The translations under genes and the position numbers were made by a program. A stretch of 41,992 nt of DNA from Parafrankia discariae (GTDB taxonomy: Bacteria; Actinomycetota; Actinomycetes; Frankiales; Frankiaceae), in NCBI RefSeq assembly GCF_000373365.1, contig NZ_KB891219.1:1-41992 (forward strand), in the 5' to 3' direction. This document shows positions 1 to 7,607 of this stretch, in pieces. The notes under the pieces were generated by a model. That model was not told the origin of the DNA. It searched no databases and saw nothing but the letters and a program-made list of their open reading frames with translations. The stretch's first letter is position 1; each line of letters starts with the position of its first letter.

Positions 1-174
1 GCGGCCACGGTCGTCACGCTGGTCAGCGAGCTCGGCGATGTAGGCGTCGACCTCGGCCTCCAACGCGGCCGCGAGCATCCGCCGGGCACCCTCCCGGACG
101 ATCTCATCGATCAGCGACGGGCTACCCGCCGAACCATCAGCGGGCGTGTTCTCCTCGGGGACTACCGTGAGCAC
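1..174 (-). CDS. IS256/mutator-family transposase, N-terminal fragment (cut by window edge)
   Basis: Fifty-eight codons are visible, starting at a GTG with a GGAAGG ribosome site 7 bases upstream. The peptide contains SLIDEIVREGARRMLAAALE and EVDAYIAEL, the conserved N-terminal helix of IS256-family (mutator) transposases, which act through a DDE catalytic core that would lie left of the window. This start is not in the computed ATG frames but fits the family. Whether the element is intact cannot be told. Confidence 0.8.
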   Translation of the reverse strand, partial: MLTVVPEENTPADGSAGSPSLIDEIVREGARRMLAAALEAEVDAYIAELADQRDDRGR

Positions 175-285
175 GGGCGTGCCTTCCCGACCGACGCGCC
201 AACGTCGGCCTGACTGAGACCCAAACCTCGATCACCGGGAAGGTACGCCCTCCCCAACCGATCCACAGGTCTCAACCATTGCTCC
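1..285 (-). mobile_element. End of an IS256/mutator-family insertion sequence (partial)
   Basis: The left edge holds the 5' part of an IS256-type transposase on the minus strand and its untranslated leader. The outer end is inferred to lie near 265-285, where a stretch reading (minus strand) GAGCAATGGTTGAGACCTG precedes a GTGGA-containing sequence, as in other actinobacterial IS256 ends. Just right of it begins a phage lipoprotein frame with no start codon. The exact terminal inverted repeat and target duplication cannot be confirmed because the other end is outside the window. Confidence 0.6.
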
Positions 286-585
286 GCCCGCCTCGCGGGA
301 CGTCGCTTCTTCGCCACGGCCCTTCTCGGGGGCACCATCGTCGCCTCGGCCACGGGGTGCACGGGCAAGGCCACCGAGCCGTTCCGGGACTCGGCGGTCG
401 CGAACCGCAACGACAAGCCGGCCGATGTCCTGACCTTCCCCGACGGCTTCTCGAACGTTGCCGCTAAGTGTGACGGCCGCAACCGCGTGTGCGTGATCTA
501 CAAGGGTGACGCCAACCGCGGGTCCATCGCCGTCGCCCCGAACGACCCCGCCTGCCCCGCAGCCACAGGAGCCACCCGGCGATGA
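286..585 (+). pseudogene. Lipoprotein gene truncated at its 5' end by the IS element
   Basis: An open frame from after a stop at 211 to the TGA at 583-585 reads RRFFATALLGGTIVASATGC and continues for about 75 residues. This looks like a twin-arginine or lipoprotein signal sequence with a lipobox-type cysteine (ASATGC). No ATG, GTG or TTG in this frame lies between the stop and the signal sequence. The original start was therefore probably removed when the IS inserted. The mature part carries three cysteines and no family I recognise. Its stop overlaps the ATG of the next gene, as in an intact operon. Confidence 0.55.
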
Positions 586-845
586 CCAGTAGCTATGAGC
601 CGACCGGAGGCGATGGCCGGTACGCCCGCATCTACACGGCCGACCTCGAGCCACGCGAAGAAGAGGAGGACGGCCTGGAGACGACGCCGTCCTTCGAGGT
701 CTTGGCCCTCGCGCTCGACCAGGCGCTCACCGCCGGCGACCGCGTCGGTGCGGCGGCGCAGATCCGGCTCCTACGCCTCCGGGCCCGCCGGCTCGCCCCG
801 TACTGGGAACAGGGAGGAAGCGACAGTGCCCCGGATCAGCCCTGA
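582..845 (+). CDS. Hypothetical phage protein (87 aa)
   Basis: ATG overlaps the stop of the truncated lipoprotein frame (ATGA), which supports co-translation. The N-terminal third is acidic (an EEEED run near residues 26-30). The C-terminal half is an arginine- and alanine-rich helix (residues 45-75). I do not recognise the family. It overlaps the next gene, whose ribosome site lies inside its 3' end, so it belongs to the same early prophage operon. Confidence 0.65.
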   Translation: MTSSYEPTGGDGRYARIYTADLEPREEEEDGLETTPSFEVLALALDQALTAGDRVGAAAQIRLLRLRARRLAPYWEQGGSDSAPDQP

Positions 846-1218
846 CGACCCGCGAGACCTCGGCGGGGACATCGCCGGCCCGGGCGGTCCGCATGACCGC
901 AACGCGGTGGTCGTGGACACGTCCAACGCGGTCCTGCTGGCCGGCCTGGACGTGGCCATCGCGCACAACGCGTCCGATGGGCGGGACTTCGTGACCCTGC
1001 TCGTCGAGGGCCGGATCAACCGCACCCAGGACCGGACCCGGGTCCTGTGGCTCGCCGACGAGGACGGCCTGGCCGCCCTCGTGACCGAAATCGAAGCCCT
1101 GATGCGCCGAGCAGGCCCGGCCTGGCTCGACCGCTACCGGGCCGCGAAAGCCCGGCGCATCGCGGACATGAAAGCCGCGGGCACGTGGCGTCCACTGCCT
1201 CTCGATCCGGGCAGATGA
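826..1218 (+). CDS. Hypothetical phage protein (130 aa)
   Basis: The GTG at 826 is chosen over the longer upstream frame because GGAGGAAG lies 6 bases before it and the frame would otherwise overlap the previous gene completely. The middle reads like a compact alpha/beta protein (AVVVDTSNAVLLAG, DFVTLLVEGRINRTQDRTRV). A basic helix follows at the C-terminus (RYRAAKARRIADMKAAG). No motif points to a function. It lies between two other small prophage genes in the same direction. Confidence 0.65.
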   Translation: MPRISPDDPRDLGGDIAGPGGPHDRNAVVVDTSNAVLLAGLDVAIAHNASDGRDFVTLLVEGRINRTQDRTRVLWLADEDGLAALVTEIEALMRRAGPAWLDRYRAAKARRIADMKAAGTWRPLPLDPGR

Positions 1219-1225
1219 TGTCCCC

Positions 1226-2104
1226 GTGACCGATGACCTGTCCGGCCTCGTCGCCGAGCTGGAGTCCCTCTATCGCGCTCTGGGCGCTGCGCTGGGCGCC
1301 GAACCGGCAGACGGGCCGGACAGGTCCACAGTCACCCGGACCGCGGACATCTGGTGTGCCCACCACCGTCGTGGGCATCGCCCGGACCAGTGGACACAGG
1401 TGTGCACTCCCGGTCCGGACCCGCGCATCACCGGCGGCGCCGGCTGGGCACGGCCCACCCTGACCGCGACCACGAAACCGGGTCAGGGCGGCCGGTCCGT
1501 GCCCGGGTCGCGGCCCCCGTTGGACTTGGGCATCCTGACCGCGCAGGAAGAGATCTGGACCGCGGCCACGGAGCTCGTCGCGGACCTGCGGCACCGGCTT
1601 GGACATGCCCGGCGCGAACGGGGCATGTCCGCGCTGGCCCATGTGCCCATGCTCGTGGACCAGCTGACCGAAGGCGGCGCGGAGCCGCGCTGGGTGACCG
1701 TGGGCATTACCCGCCTGACCCTGGCTCGGACACGGGCGCGTGAGGCCCTGGACATGGACCTGCGGCCCATGCGCCTGGACCCCTGCCCATCGGACCGTCA
1801 GCCCTACACCGCGGCGTGGGCCGGACTGGACTGGGAGCCGCTGGCCGAGTTCGTCGATGGGGTGTGCCGGGAGTACGACTGGGCAGCCTCGGCCGCGTGG
1901 ACCACGACTCGCCGCCGGAGCGACCCGGACGCCGGCCCGGTGGATGTCTGGCGGCCGGCCCGGCTGTATGTCCGTAACCCGACCGCGGCTGCCGAGTCCG
2001 AGGCTGCGGCGATCCGCTGTCCGGGATGTCGCCGGGTCTGGGTCGGGGTCCAGGGCCGGGCCGAGTTGTTCGACCTGATGCACGGTGACCGGAGGTCCGC
2101 GTGA
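1226..2104 (+). CDS. Hypothetical phage protein with C-terminal CxxC motif (292 aa)
   Basis: GTG start 7 bases after the previous stop. Residues 110-235 are mainly helical. A single CPGC motif near residue 271 (CPGCRRVWVG) resembles half of a zinc ribbon. Further cysteine/histidine pairs occur near residues 44-46 (CAHH), so a metal site could be made from both parts. Proteins of this layout occur upstream of terminase genes in actinophages (general knowledge), but their role is unknown to me. The stop overlaps the next GTG. Confidence 0.65.
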   Translation: MTDDLSGLVAELESLYRALGAALGAEPADGPDRSTVTRTADIWCAHHRRGHRPDQWTQVCTPGPDPRITGGAGWARPTLTATTKPGQGGRSVPGSRPPLDLGILTAQEEIWTAATELVADLRHRLGHARRERGMSALAHVPMLVDQLTEGGAEPRWVTVGITRLTLARTRAREALDMDLRPMRLDPCPSDRQPYTAAWAGLDWEPLAEFVDGVCREYDWAASAAWTTTRRRSDPDAGPVDVWRPARLYVRNPTAAAESEAAAIRCPGCRRVWVGVQGRAELFDLMHGDRRSA

Positions 2105-2319
2105 GCAGCTACATCGTCCGTGTCGCGGGATGTGATGGCAGCACGACGGTGCTCCTCGAGCTGGATGACACCGAGGCCGTGGCTGCGCGTCGGCTGGCCG
2201 AGGCGGTCAACGCGGCCAGCCGTAGCGGCTGCGAGCCACGGATGCGGATTGTCGCCGAGGCCGAGGCGACACCGATCGATCGCGAGTACCTCGACCGCAG
2301 CAGAGACGACCCGCTGTGA
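2101..2319 (+). CDS. Hypothetical phage protein (72 aa)
   Basis: GTG start overlaps the preceding stop (GTGA), a typical translational-coupling junction. The protein begins with two predicted strands (SSYIVRVAG and STTVLLELDD), followed by a helix rich in alanine (EAVAARRLAEAVNAAS) and a short polar tail. The small alpha/beta layout is not diagnostic. It is followed by a 4-base overlap with the next gene. Confidence 0.6.
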   Translation: MSSYIVRVAGCDGSTTVLLELDDTEAVAARRLAEAVNAASRSGCEPRMRIVAEAEATPIDREYLDRSRDDPL

Positions 2320-2549
2320 GCACGGTGGCGGCGGGCACGGTGGCCCAGCTCGCTCACGTCACCGGTATCCCGGAGAGCACCATTCGGCTCTACGCCCGCG
2401 ACGGCGACCTGGTTCGGGTCGACCGTGTGCTCGTCGGGCGGCGATGGGTGCCGCGCTACGACGGCGCGCAGCTGATGCGGGTGTCGGCCGCGAGGACGGC
2501 CACACGGCGCAACCGTAGGCGTGTCGGCTTGACGCCGGTGATCGACTAG
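2316..2549 (+). CDS. Small helix-turn-helix DNA-binding protein (77 aa)
   Basis: Residues 7-50 read as a MerR/excisionase-like winged helix: GTVAQLAHVTGIPESTIRLYARDGDL supplies the two HTH helices. The following VDRVLVGRRWVPRYDGAQLMRV gives the wing and a third helix. The basic C-terminus (RTATRRNRRR) could also contact DNA. In phages such proteins act as recombination directionality factors or small regulators. No integrase is visible, so the role stays open. A strong promoter-like pair overlaps its 3' end. Confidence 0.65.
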   Translation: MSTVAAGTVAQLAHVTGIPESTIRLYARDGDLVRVDRVLVGRRWVPRYDGAQLMRVSAARTATRRNRRRVGLTPVID

Positions 2550-2558
2550 CCGTATACG
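2529..2558 (+). promoter_or_regulatory. Sigma-70-type promoter candidate ahead of the HNH/packaging genes
   Basis: TTGACG at 2529-2534 and TATACG at 2553-2558 are separated by 18 bases. The pair sits at the end of the HTH gene and ahead of a 280-base stretch with weak coding. It would fire rightward into the small ORF at 2713 and the HNH gene. This is sequence inspection only. Confidence 0.45.
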
Positions 2559-2649
2559 TGATGTGCTCCCACCCGTATCGGTAGGGATCGACACCGCGCG
2601 TCCCGCCTGTGCCCGTGCCAGGTCTGGGGCGCTGTCGTACGTTGAGGGC

Positions 2650-2684
2650 GCTGGCGCCCTGTTGGGTCTGCCCGGGGCGCCAGC
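2650..2684 (+). terminator. Hairpin in the leader upstream of the HNH gene
   Basis: A 9-bp perfect stem (GCTGGCGCC pairing with GGCGCCAGC) encloses a 17-base loop. No T-tract follows. It lies about 90 bases downstream of the candidate promoter and could be an attenuator or simply GC-rich folding. Confidence 0.3.
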
Positions 2685-2712
2685 CGCACAGCGTGGCAAG
2701 GGGGCTGGTGGG

Positions 2713-2874
2713 GTGAGGCTCTCGGACATGATCCCTCTCGGGCAGGTCATCGAGCGTCTGTGTCGGGATCCCGCCTTCTGCTGCGAGTGGGAGAAGATCC
2801 ACCCCCCTGAGTGCACCCCCCACCCCCATGCCTGCGCCCCGCCCGCGCCCAGCCCCACTCCTGCCTGTGGGTAG
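2713..2874 (+). CDS. Possible small Cys/His-rich protein (53 aa)
   Basis: From the GTG at 2713 the frame reads RLSDMIPLGQVIERLCRDPAFCCEWEK and then a Pro/His/Cys-rich tail. The helical first half looks more protein-like than its shadows, and a GGTGGGG purine run lies directly before the start. The last 47 bases overlap the HNH gene in another frame. It could instead be leader sequence, so the call is weak. Confidence 0.3.
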   Translation: MRLSDMIPLGQVIERLCRDPAFCCEWEKIHPPECTPHPHACAPPAPSPTPACG

Positions 2875-3154
2875 CAGCAGGCGTAGCAGCCCCCTGCCTC
2901 GAGGCTGGCCAGCGATCCGCCGGCGCATCCTCGCCCGCGACCCGACCTGCCGTCTGTGCCACCTCGCCCCGTCCGTCGAGGTCGACCACATGGGCGCATC
3001 CGATGACCATCGCGACTCCCAGCTGCGCGGGGTGTGCCACCCCTGCCACGCCACCCGCAGCGGCCGGCAGGGCGCGGCCGTGAGTAACCGGCGCTACACC
3101 GCACGCCGACGCCCTGCCGAGCCTCACCCAGGCCTGTTGCCTCACCCTGAGTGA
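2828..3154 (+). CDS. Small HNH endonuclease (108 aa)
   Basis: A basic, proline-rich leader (1-25) is followed by a compact HNH fold: IRRRILARDPTCRLC supplies the first CxxC (C41, C44). The beta-beta-alpha part contains VEVDHMG (H54, general base) and the second CxxC is CHPC (C70, C73). HNH proteins of this size occur beside phage terminases and can nick DNA during packaging or act as homing-type nucleases. A second, larger HNH protein follows 200 bases downstream, with a strong hairpin between them. Confidence 0.8.
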   Translation: MPAPRPRPAPLLPVGSSRRSSPLPRGWPAIRRRILARDPTCRLCHLAPSVEVDHMGASDDHRDSQLRGVCHPCHATRSGRQGAAVSNRRYTARRRPAEPHPGLLPHPE

Positions 3155-3161
3155 CCGCGCG

Positions 3162-3211
3162 CCGGTCGGGGGTGGGGGAGGACCCCCGGCCCCGGGGGGT
3201 CCCCTGACCGG
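3162..3211 (+). terminator. Long GC-rich hairpin after the small HNH gene
   Basis: Outer arms CCGGTCGGGG (3162-3171) and CCCC-T-GACCGG (3201-3211) enclose an inner stem of GGACCCCCGG against CCGGGGGGTCC (3180-3202). It begins 8 bases after the HNH stop, as expected for an intrinsic terminator in high-GC DNA, although no U-tract follows. Confidence 0.55.
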
Positions 3212-3317
3212 TGGGCATACAGCCGGAGATCCACTACGGGTCATGACGTTCGGGACGCCCCCCGCGCGCCGCCCGTCGTCACCTTCCGTAGCACCCGCGC
3301 TGATCGCTGTGGGTGAA

Positions 3318-3345
3318 GAGGCCCGCGTCTCCCGGCGCGGGCCTC
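3318..3345 (+). terminator. Ten-bp perfect hairpin just upstream of the packaging operon
   Basis: GAGGCCCGCG (3318-3327) pairs with CGCGGGCCTC (3336-3345) across an 8-base loop. It ends 22 bases before the GTG of the large HNH gene and is followed by GCATGTCC. The sequence resembles the hairpin plus CRTGTCC units at 31.0-31.5 kb, so it may belong to the same class of element. Confidence 0.5.
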
Positions 3346-3367
3346 TCGCATGTCCGGGAGGTGCCGG

Positions 3368-4129
3368 GTGGAGACCGTTCGCCTCTGCCGCGGCTGCGAC
3401 ACGGAGAAGCCGATCATCGACTTTCGGATCGACAGGCGGAAGCGGGGAGGAAGAGGCACGCGGTGCCGGCCATGCGTGTCCGCTCACACTCGCGCCTACG
3501 GCGAGCGCCTCCTGGCCGCAACCGGCGCTCGACCTGAGGACCGGCACAGAGAGACCCGCCGGTGCCAGGACTGCGGCTGTTCGATCAAGGTGCGCAAGGG
3601 TAGGTCGACCACCCGATGTCGCCCGTGCGTTGCGCGGGCCGCAGCGCGAAGCCGTCAGCTCCGATCGAAGGAGGTGGCCCTCTACTGCGGCAGCGCACCA
3701 CGCCGGGCGTCGCCAGTCCCGCTGGCGCGTCCGGAGCCGAGGCTTCGCCGTCGCTGGTACGCCGGGCGTTGCCTGCGCTGCGGCAAGCCATTCATCCACG
3801 ACCAGCCGCAGACACAGACCTGCTCGGAGTTGTGCAAGAAGCGCCTCTGCAGGAGCCGACGGCGAGCGGCGAAACGCGCCGCCTATGTTGCCGAGGTCAG
3901 CGACTGGCAGATCTTCGAGCGGGACCGCTGGACTTGCAAGCTGTGCGGTAAGCGAGTGGCCCGGACAAAGAAGGTCCCACACCCGAAGTCGCCCGTGATC
4001 GACCACATCGTTCCGCTCGCGGCCGGCGTCGAGCTGGGCGGAGTCCACGCCCCGTGGAATGTCCAGTGCGCGCACTTCCTCTGCAACTCGATCAAGCGTG
4101 ACCAGTTCGCGCAGGCCGCGCTCTTCTGA
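3368..4129 (+). CDS. Zinc-finger HNH endonuclease beside terminase (253 aa)
   Basis: The GTG at 3368 is preferred to the in-frame ATG at 3350: GGGAGG lies 6 bases before it, while the ATG sits against a hairpin. Three treble-clef or zinc-ribbon pairs come first (C7/C10 with C33/C36; C66/C69 with C84/C87; C135/C138 with C152/C156). A C-terminal HNH domain follows (C190/C193, D212-H213, N231, C239-N240). In many cos phages an HNH protein next to the terminase is needed for genome cleavage, which is the likely role. It stops 12 bases before the small terminase. Confidence 0.85.
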   Translation: METVRLCRGCDTEKPIIDFRIDRRKRGGRGTRCRPCVSAHTRAYGERLLAATGARPEDRHRETRRCQDCGCSIKVRKGRSTTRCRPCVARAAARSRQLRSKEVALYCGSAPRRASPVPLARPEPRLRRRWYAGRCLRCGKPFIHDQPQTQTCSELCKKRLCRSRRRAAKRAAYVAEVSDWQIFERDRWTCKLCGKRVARTKKVPHPKSPVIDHIVPLAAGVELGGVHAPWNVQCAHFLCNSIKRDQFAQAALF

Positions 4130-4141
4130 CGGGAGGTCCGC

Positions 4142-4633
4142 ATGTCTGGCGTCCCTGGCCGTGGCGGTCCGGTCCCGAAGCGGCAGGCGCAGCGTCGGCG
4201 GGCGAACAAGCCCGAGGTGGAGGTGCGGTCCGCGCCGGCCGCTCCTGCGGGGAAGGCGCAGCCGCCGGCGGCTGCGCGGGACTGGCATCCGATCGCGCGG
4301 CGCTGGTACAAGGCGCTGGCCGAGTCGGGGCAGTCGGTGTACTACGAGCCGTCGGACTGGGCGACGGCCTACCTGCTCGCCGAGGTCATCTCCCGCGAGC
4401 TGCAGCCGCAGATCGTCGGCCGCGATGAGGAGACCGGCAAGCCGCTGACCGCGACGATGCCGGTCAAAGGGGCGAGCCTGGCCGCCTGGTTGAAGGCGAT
4501 GACCGGGCTGATGGTCACCGAGGGGGAACGGCGCCGGGCCCGCGTTGAACTGACCCGCACCGACGAGGAGCCGGCCGAGGAGGGGGCGTTGTCCAAGCTC
4601 GATGAGTACCGGCGGCGCGCTCTCTCCGGCTGA
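4142..4633 (+). CDS. Terminase small subunit (163 aa)
   Basis: ATG follows a GGGAGG site by 5 bases. After a basic, proline-rich N-terminus (1-45), residues 46-130 (DWHPIARRWYKALAESGQS, then DWATAYLLAEVISRELQ) match the P27-like small terminase layout of actinophages. This subunit recognises the packaging site and loads the motor. The C-terminus overlaps the large subunit by 32 bases. Placement between HNH and large terminase genes is typical. Confidence 0.85.
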   Translation: MSGVPGRGGPVPKRQAQRRRANKPEVEVRSAPAAPAGKAQPPAAARDWHPIARRWYKALAESGQSVYYEPSDWATAYLLAEVISRELQPQIVGRDEETGKPLTATMPVKGASLAAWLKAMTGLMVTEGERRRARVELTRTDEEPAEEGALSKLDEYRRRALSG

Positions 4634-6248
4634 CCGGCTTGTCACCCTCCCCCCTGGCCTGCCTGAGCTGACCCTCGGCTACGAGGCGGCGTGGTGGGCG
4701 GAGCACTGGCTGGTCCAGCCGAACGGGCCGCGCGCCGGCAGGCCGTTCCAGTTCACTGCGGGGCAGATGCGGTTCGTGCTGTGGTGGTACGCCGTCGATG
4801 ACGAGGGCAGGTGGCTGTTCCACCACGGGGTGCGTCGCCTGGCGAAGGGGTCGGGGAAGTCGCCGTTCGCCGCGGTGCTCGGGCTGATCGAGTTCTGCGC
4901 GCCGGTGCGGGTGCACGACATCGATCACCGCAAGGGGCAGGTGGTCGGTAAGCCGGTCGACATGCCGCTGGTGCAGATCGCCGCGACCGCCGAGTCCCAG
5001 ACCGGCAACACCATGCGGATGGTCCGCGCCTTCGCCCCGAAGGGCAGCCGGGTCGTGCAGGGGCACGGCCTGGACCCGGGGAAGGTGAAGTACTACCGGC
5101 TCCCCGAGGGGACGCTGGAGGTCATCACCTCCTCGGCGACCGCGGCGGAAGGGGCTGAGGGGTCGTTCTGCATCGCGGACGAGACCGAGCACTGGAAACC
5201 GAACAACGGCGGTGTGGAGCTCGCCTCCACCATCCAGGACAACCTCGCGAAGTCCGGCTCCCGGATGCTGGAAACGTCGAACGCCTGGGTGCCTGGCATC
5301 GACTCGGTCGCCGAGGGCACGTGGGATGCGTGGCTGGCCCAGGAGGAGGGCCGCAGCCGGGCGGAGACGCGGATCCTCTACGACGCGCGGATCGCCCCGG
5401 CCGACACCCGCCTCGACGACGAGGCGTCGCTGTTGGCCGCGCTCGAGCACGTCTACGCGGACTGCCCCTGGCAGGACCTGCGGCCGATCATCAACCGGAT
5501 CTGGTCGCTGAACGCCCGCCCCGATGAGTCGAAGCGGAAGTACCTCAACCGGCCCATCGCCGCCGAGGATGCCTGGACCACGCCCGAGGCCTGGTCGCAG
5601 CTGGCCGACACGGCCAAGGCCGTCGCCGACGGCGAACCGGTCGCGCTGTTCTTCGACGGGTCGAAGTCGAGGGACGCCACGGCGCTGGTCGGGTGCCGCA
5701 TCGAGGACGGGCACGTGTTCCTCGTCGAGGCCTGGGAGCCCGACCCGCGCCATGACACGACCGACGGGGTGCCGGTCGCCGCGGTGGACCGGGCGGTGCG
5801 CGCGGCGATCGAACGATGGGACGTCGTCGGGTTCTTCGCCGACGTCCAGGAATGGGAGTCGTTCGTCAAGGTCGACTGGCCCGAGCTGCTGGGCGGCAGG
5901 AACCAGCTGTGCGTGCACGCCGTGCCGGGTGGGCGTGAGCCGCAGCGCATCGCCTGGGACATGCGCTCGCACACCTTCGAGTTCACCAAGGCCGCCGAGC
6001 TCGTCGCGGCCGAGATCGGTGACCGCAAGTTCAGCCATGACGGGAGCGCTGTGCTCGCCCGGCATGTGGCGAACATGCGTAACCGGCCGAACCGGTACGG
6101 GGTCAGTGTCGGGAAGGAATCCCCCGACTCGCCCCGCAAGATCGACGCCGGTGTGTGCGTCATCGGCGCGCGGATGGTCCGACGCCTGGTCCTGGCCTCA
6201 CCGACCTGGGTGAAACGCCGACGGCGGACCGGCCGCGCGATGTTCTGA
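4602..6248 (+). CDS. Terminase large subunit (548 aa)
   Basis: This is the ATP-driven packaging motor with endonuclease. Walker A is RLAKGSGKS (79-87). Walker B with catalytic glutamate is FCIADETE (189-196). The RNase H-like nuclease begins at LFFDGSKSRDATALVG (349-364), with the first catalytic Asp at 352. Length is normal for the lambdoid or Terminase_1 type. It starts inside the small subunit gene, implying translational coupling, and is followed by the portal gene after 21 bases. Confidence 0.93.
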   Translation: MSTGGALSPADRLVTLPPGLPELTLGYEAAWWAEHWLVQPNGPRAGRPFQFTAGQMRFVLWWYAVDDEGRWLFHHGVRRLAKGSGKSPFAAVLGLIEFCAPVRVHDIDHRKGQVVGKPVDMPLVQIAATAESQTGNTMRMVRAFAPKGSRVVQGHGLDPGKVKYYRLPEGTLEVITSSATAAEGAEGSFCIADETEHWKPNNGGVELASTIQDNLAKSGSRMLETSNAWVPGIDSVAEGTWDAWLAQEEGRSRAETRILYDARIAPADTRLDDEASLLAALEHVYADCPWQDLRPIINRIWSLNARPDESKRKYLNRPIAAEDAWTTPEAWSQLADTAKAVADGEPVALFFDGSKSRDATALVGCRIEDGHVFLVEAWEPDPRHDTTDGVPVAAVDRAVRAAIERWDVVGFFADVQEWESFVKVDWPELLGGRNQLCVHAVPGGREPQRIAWDMRSHTFEFTKAAELVAAEIGDRKFSHDGSAVLARHVANMRNRPNRYGVSVGKESPDSPRKIDAGVCVIGARMVRRLVLASPTWVKRRRRTGRAMF

Positions 6249-6269
6249 CGAGGAGAGGAGGGCCTGACG

Positions 6270-7607
6270 ATGGTGCTGTCCGCCGATGGTGCTGTCGCCC
6301 AGGCCCGTCTCCTGCTCGACCTGCGCGAGCAGGAAGCGCCGCGGTTGAAGCGGATCCGGGAGTATCTGCGCGACGACCCCGACCGGCGCCTGTCCGGTCT
6401 GCCTGAGGCCGCGCCGCAGGAGCTGCACCGGATGGCGAAGTTCGCCCGGGTGAACATGCTGCGGTTCGTCGTTGGTGCCCGGGTGCAGGCGATGTACGTC
6501 GACGGGTACCGGGTGCCGCGCGCCGCGGACGATGTTCCGGCGTGGGGAGCGTGGCAGCGTAACCGGCTCGACGCCCGCCAGATCGGCGTGCACCGTGCCG
6601 CGCTCGCCTACGGCGCCAGTTACATCACGGTTCTGCCGGGTGATCCGGTGCCAGTGATCCGTGGGGTGTCGCCGCGGAGCCTGACCGCCGCCTACGGCGA
6701 TGACGACGACTGGCCCCGCTACGCCCTGGAGAAACGCCGGTCCGGCTGGCGGTTCTACGACGATCAGGCCGTGTACATGCTGGCCGGGGCCGACGCCGAC
6801 CGGCTGACCATGGTCGGCGAGCCGGAGAAGCATGACGCGGGGAAGTGCCCGGTCATCCGTGTCCGGGAAACCGAGGACCTCGATGAGGAGGTGCTCGGTG
6901 TCGTCGAGCCGCTGATGCCGCTGCAGGACCAGATCAACGTGACCACGTTCGGTCTGCTCGTCGCGCAGCACTACGGGGCGTTCCGCCAACGGTGGGTGAT
7001 CGGCTGGTTGGCCGACTCCGAGGAGCAGAAACTCAAGGCGTCGGCGTCGAAGTTCATGAACTTCGAGGACCCGGACGTGAAGATCGGCGAGTTTGCGCAG
7101 ACCGACCTGTCCGGGTACATCGCCAGCCGTGAGGCCAGTCTGAAGCACCTGGCCACCATCTCCCAGACGCCGGCGCATGAGCTGCTCGGTGAGCTGGTGA
7201 ACCTTTCCGCTGATGCGCTCGTCGCCGCCGAAGCCGCCCACCGCCGGGCGGTCACCGAGAACCAGGCAGTCGTCGGTGAGGCGTGGGAACAGGCACTCGA
7301 ACTCGCCGGCGAGATGATGGGTACCGAACCCGCCCCCGACGCTGAGGTGCGTTGGCGCGACACCGAATCCCGCAGCCTCGCCCAGGTCGCCGACGCTCTC
7401 GGCAAGCTCGCCAGCCAGCTGAGCATTCCCGCGGCCGAGCTGTGGGAAATGATCCCGGGCGTCAGCCAGCAGCAGGTCGAGCGGTGGCGTGCTGCGGCCG
7501 CAGAGGGTGATGCGTTCTCGCAGCTGAGCAGTCTGCTCGAGCAGCAGGCCGCGGCCCTCCCCGCGCAGACGCCGGTGCCCGAACCGCCCGCGCCCGCCCC
7601 AGCCTGA
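6270..7607 (+). CDS. Portal protein (445 aa)
   Basis: The length, place and sequence (EAPRLKRIREYLRDDP, then FVVGARVQAMYVDGYR; YGASYITVLPGDPVP; VEPLMPLQDQINVTTFGLL; SQTPAHELLGELVNLSADAL) fit SPP1 gp6-like portal proteins. These form the dodecameric ring at the head vertex through which DNA passes. The C-terminal 60 residues are helical, then proline-rich. ATG has an AGGAGAGGAGGG purine run upstream. The stop overlaps the next ATG. Confidence 0.92.
   Translation: MVLSADGAVAQARLLLDLREQEAPRLKRIREYLRDDPDRRLSGLPEAAPQELHRMAKFARVNMLRFVVGARVQAMYVDGYRVPRAADDVPAWGAWQRNRLDARQIGVHRAALAYGASYITVLPGDPVPVIRGVSPRSLTAAYGDDDDWPRYALEKRRSGWRFYDDQAVYMLAGADADRLTMVGEPEKHDAGKCPVIRVRETEDLDEEVLGVVEPLMPLQDQINVTTFGLLVAQHYGAFRQRWVIGWLADSEEQKLKASASKFMNFEDPDVKIGEFAQTDLSGYIASREASLKHLATISQTPAHELLGELVNLSADALVAAEAAHRRAVTENQAVVGEAWEQALELAGEMMGTEPAPDAEVRWRDTESRSLAQVADALGKLASQLSIPAAELWEMIPGVSQQQVERWRAAAAEGDAFSQLSSLLEQQAAALPAQTPVPEPPAPAPA

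Noticed and set aside
2747-6065. Two long leftward open frames opposite HNH and terminase genes
   Set aside because: Composition is typical of antisense shadows, and the plus-strand motifs (Walker A, HNH cysteines) are decisive.
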